64,000 bases of DNA from NCBI GenBank assembly GCA_965153455.1, contig OZ234494.1, forward strand, positions 7,316,001-7,380,000, given 5' to 3'. The notes under the pieces are model-generated. The model did no database searches. It saw only the letters and a program-made list of their open reading frames with translations, and was not told the origin of the DNA. This document shows, in pieces, positions 62,607 to 64,000 of this stretch (its first letter is position 1; each line of letters starts with the position of its first letter). This DNA comes from Sphagnum compactum. Lineage: Eukaryota > Bryophyta > Sphagnopsida > Sphagnales. The translations under genes were made by a program, and so were the position numbers.

Positions 62607-63838
62607 TCACATTTCCAGAAGCAGCAGGAAGACTGAATCCTGATGTTGGCTAGCACTCAAAAGACATATGCTAATTGTTGTAATATCATAATCTACCTGT
62701 GGGATGGAAGGATTAGACAGGTCGTCAAGCTGATTTCTAATGTAAGTGGTGGCTATTGTTGTACCTGCAGTGAAACGTGGTAAAATCACATCGATGAGAG
62801 AGGCTGGAAGTTCATAGTCTTTGCAAATGCCATTCTCCAATTTGCTGAGCAGTTCCATCTTAAAATGGCGAGCCTACCATCCACCCATTGATGATTCATA
62901 GATCAAGCACACTTTTTGTTCACGACTGAAGGATAGACCAAAATAACAATCAAATGTCCTATCTTGGTTGCAAGAACCTCCCAAACATTCAAGGACTACT
63001 AGGGTCCCAGTTCAAGGAAAACAGACCTCCTTTCTGACCATGAGAGTGAAAGCACGACCTGCCTGCCCTGCTCTTGCAGTGCGACCCACACGGTGAACAT
63101 AGGTTTTCACATAAACAGGAACATCATAATTCACAACATTGGCAATGCCTTCAACATCCATGCCCCGGGTAAGTGCATCGGATGCAACCATTACATGCAC
63201 TGTTCCTCTCCTGAATTCTTCTAACGCCTTCCTGCCAAGTAGCCCACATTTTAATGAATGGTTTCTTGCTGATAGTGGTTGGTGTTTATTTGAAACAAAA
63301 CAGACCTAACACATACTTGAACTTTTTCTCACTAACCTCCGAACAGTCTCACTCCCCTTGCTTGAATATTCTGCCACCACATGTGCTTCATCATTGTAGA
63401 AGCATCTCAGAAGAAGAAATAGCCTGTGAGTGGCCTCAACTGATGCTGTGAAGACAATGGTCCGCTGATCTCTAAACTGCTGCAAAAGTGCCACAAGAAA
63501 CAAAAGCTTTTCCCTTGCCCTACACACCTGCAAGAGTAGCAAACCCCAAGAATCAAGGGTGTATATGAATTCAAAGAGGGATCCTGAAACCATAGATCAG
63601 TTCAAAGCACATTTGATAACTCACAAGCAAGCGTTCAGATTACATTGTCCTTACCAGTCTGAAGGTTTGAAGACCTTTGGGTAGCTGATAACGGTTTTCA
63701 TCTGCACTTGGAGCTATGTAGGTAGGGCAGTAAAGGTCAAGCTGAGCAATTTTAGCAGGGTGCCGAGTCAATGTTGCAGACAACACCATCTTCAAAACCC
63801 TTGGGTGCACCCTTCCTTTCATCCCTCGCTCCAAGCAC
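62607..63838 (-). CDS. DEAD-box RNA helicase, DDX51/RH1 type (C-terminal half, partial)
   Basis: ATP-dependent RNA helicase related to DDX51/Dbp6 and plant RH1; the yeast and animal proteins act in large-subunit rRNA maturation. Exons visible: 63655-63838, 63337-63527, 63027-63231 and one ending at 62873 on its 5' side; phase is kept. Motifs: SAT motif III (VLSATLTRHPAKIAQLDLYC), motif IV (RTIVFTASVEAT), motif V (VASDALTRGMDVEG) and motif VI (YVHRVGRTARAGQAGRAF). The DEAD box, Q motif and Walker A lie beyond the right edge. The last exon (ARHFKMELLSKLENG) either splices at 62765 (GCAG|GTACAA) into an exon I could not find, or reads on to a stop at 62607. The C-terminus is therefore unresolved. 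It is unlike the family tail I expect after the helicase core. Confidence 0.85.
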
Positions 63839-64000
63839 CTGCCACAAGGTTGGAACACGTGGTTAAGAATATACAAAAAAGGGTTAGGGTAGTACTTTTG
63901 AGAACCACCTGGGATGATGACAGTCAATAGACCAAAATCATTGTTCAAGAAAGTTCCAATACTAATTGGAGACTTGAATCTTCATCATTTGTAAAGAGTT

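Overview
This is nuclear DNA from a land plant. The genes have GT-AG introns of about 70 bp to 1.2 kb, the proteins are plant-type (cytosolic G6PDH, AGB1-type G-beta, Cnx3-type MoaC, VHA-H, RH1-type helicase), and the intergenic DNA is long, AT-rich and full of decayed retroelements and minisatellites. Gene density (about eight loci in 64 kb) and the repeats suggest a large-genome vascular plant, possibly a fern or gymnosperm. I cannot fix the species.

Layout, left to right. 1-3604: AT-rich DNA and a decayed Copia element with its 3' LTR (3214-3604). 3917-10.9 kb (-): complete 15-exon cytosolic glucose-6-phosphate dehydrogenase with a 5'-leader intron. 13452-14123 (-): tentative small membrane-protein gene with a 22-nt microexon, followed by a ten-copy 31-bp minisatellite (14567-14876). 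14.9-25.6 kb: AT-rich, no recognisable gene. 25596-28456 (-): complete six-exon G-protein beta subunit. 28.5-38.7 kb: repeats, a GC-richer LTR-like block and an inverted pair of diverged repeats. 38.75-41.36 kb (+): candidate gene for a 142-residue single-span membrane protein. 42695-43960 (-) and 44623-46874 (+): MoaC and a METTL13-like methyltransferase, transcribed divergently from a 662-bp shared region with two telo-box motifs and two upstream ORFs. 46.9-54.6 kb: very AT-rich DNA, a relic of an apparently R2-like non-LTR retrotransposon (50498-51480, -) and two more minisatellites. 54949-59546 (+): complete 11-exon V-ATPase subunit H. 62607-63838 (-): C-terminal half of a DDX51/RH1-type DEAD-box helicase that runs off the right edge.

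The genes are unrelated housekeeping functions (NADPH supply, G-protein signalling, molybdenum cofactor, eEF1A-type methylation, proton pumping, rRNA processing) and do not form a pathway. All exon boundaries come from reading splice sites, checking that phase is kept, and comparison with remembered family members; nothing was aligned by software. I saw no convincing tRNA, rRNA or CRISPR array. The most notable observation is the R2-like relic: about 330 codons in one frame, broken only by a few stops that mostly look like C-to-T decay of CGA or CAA codons.
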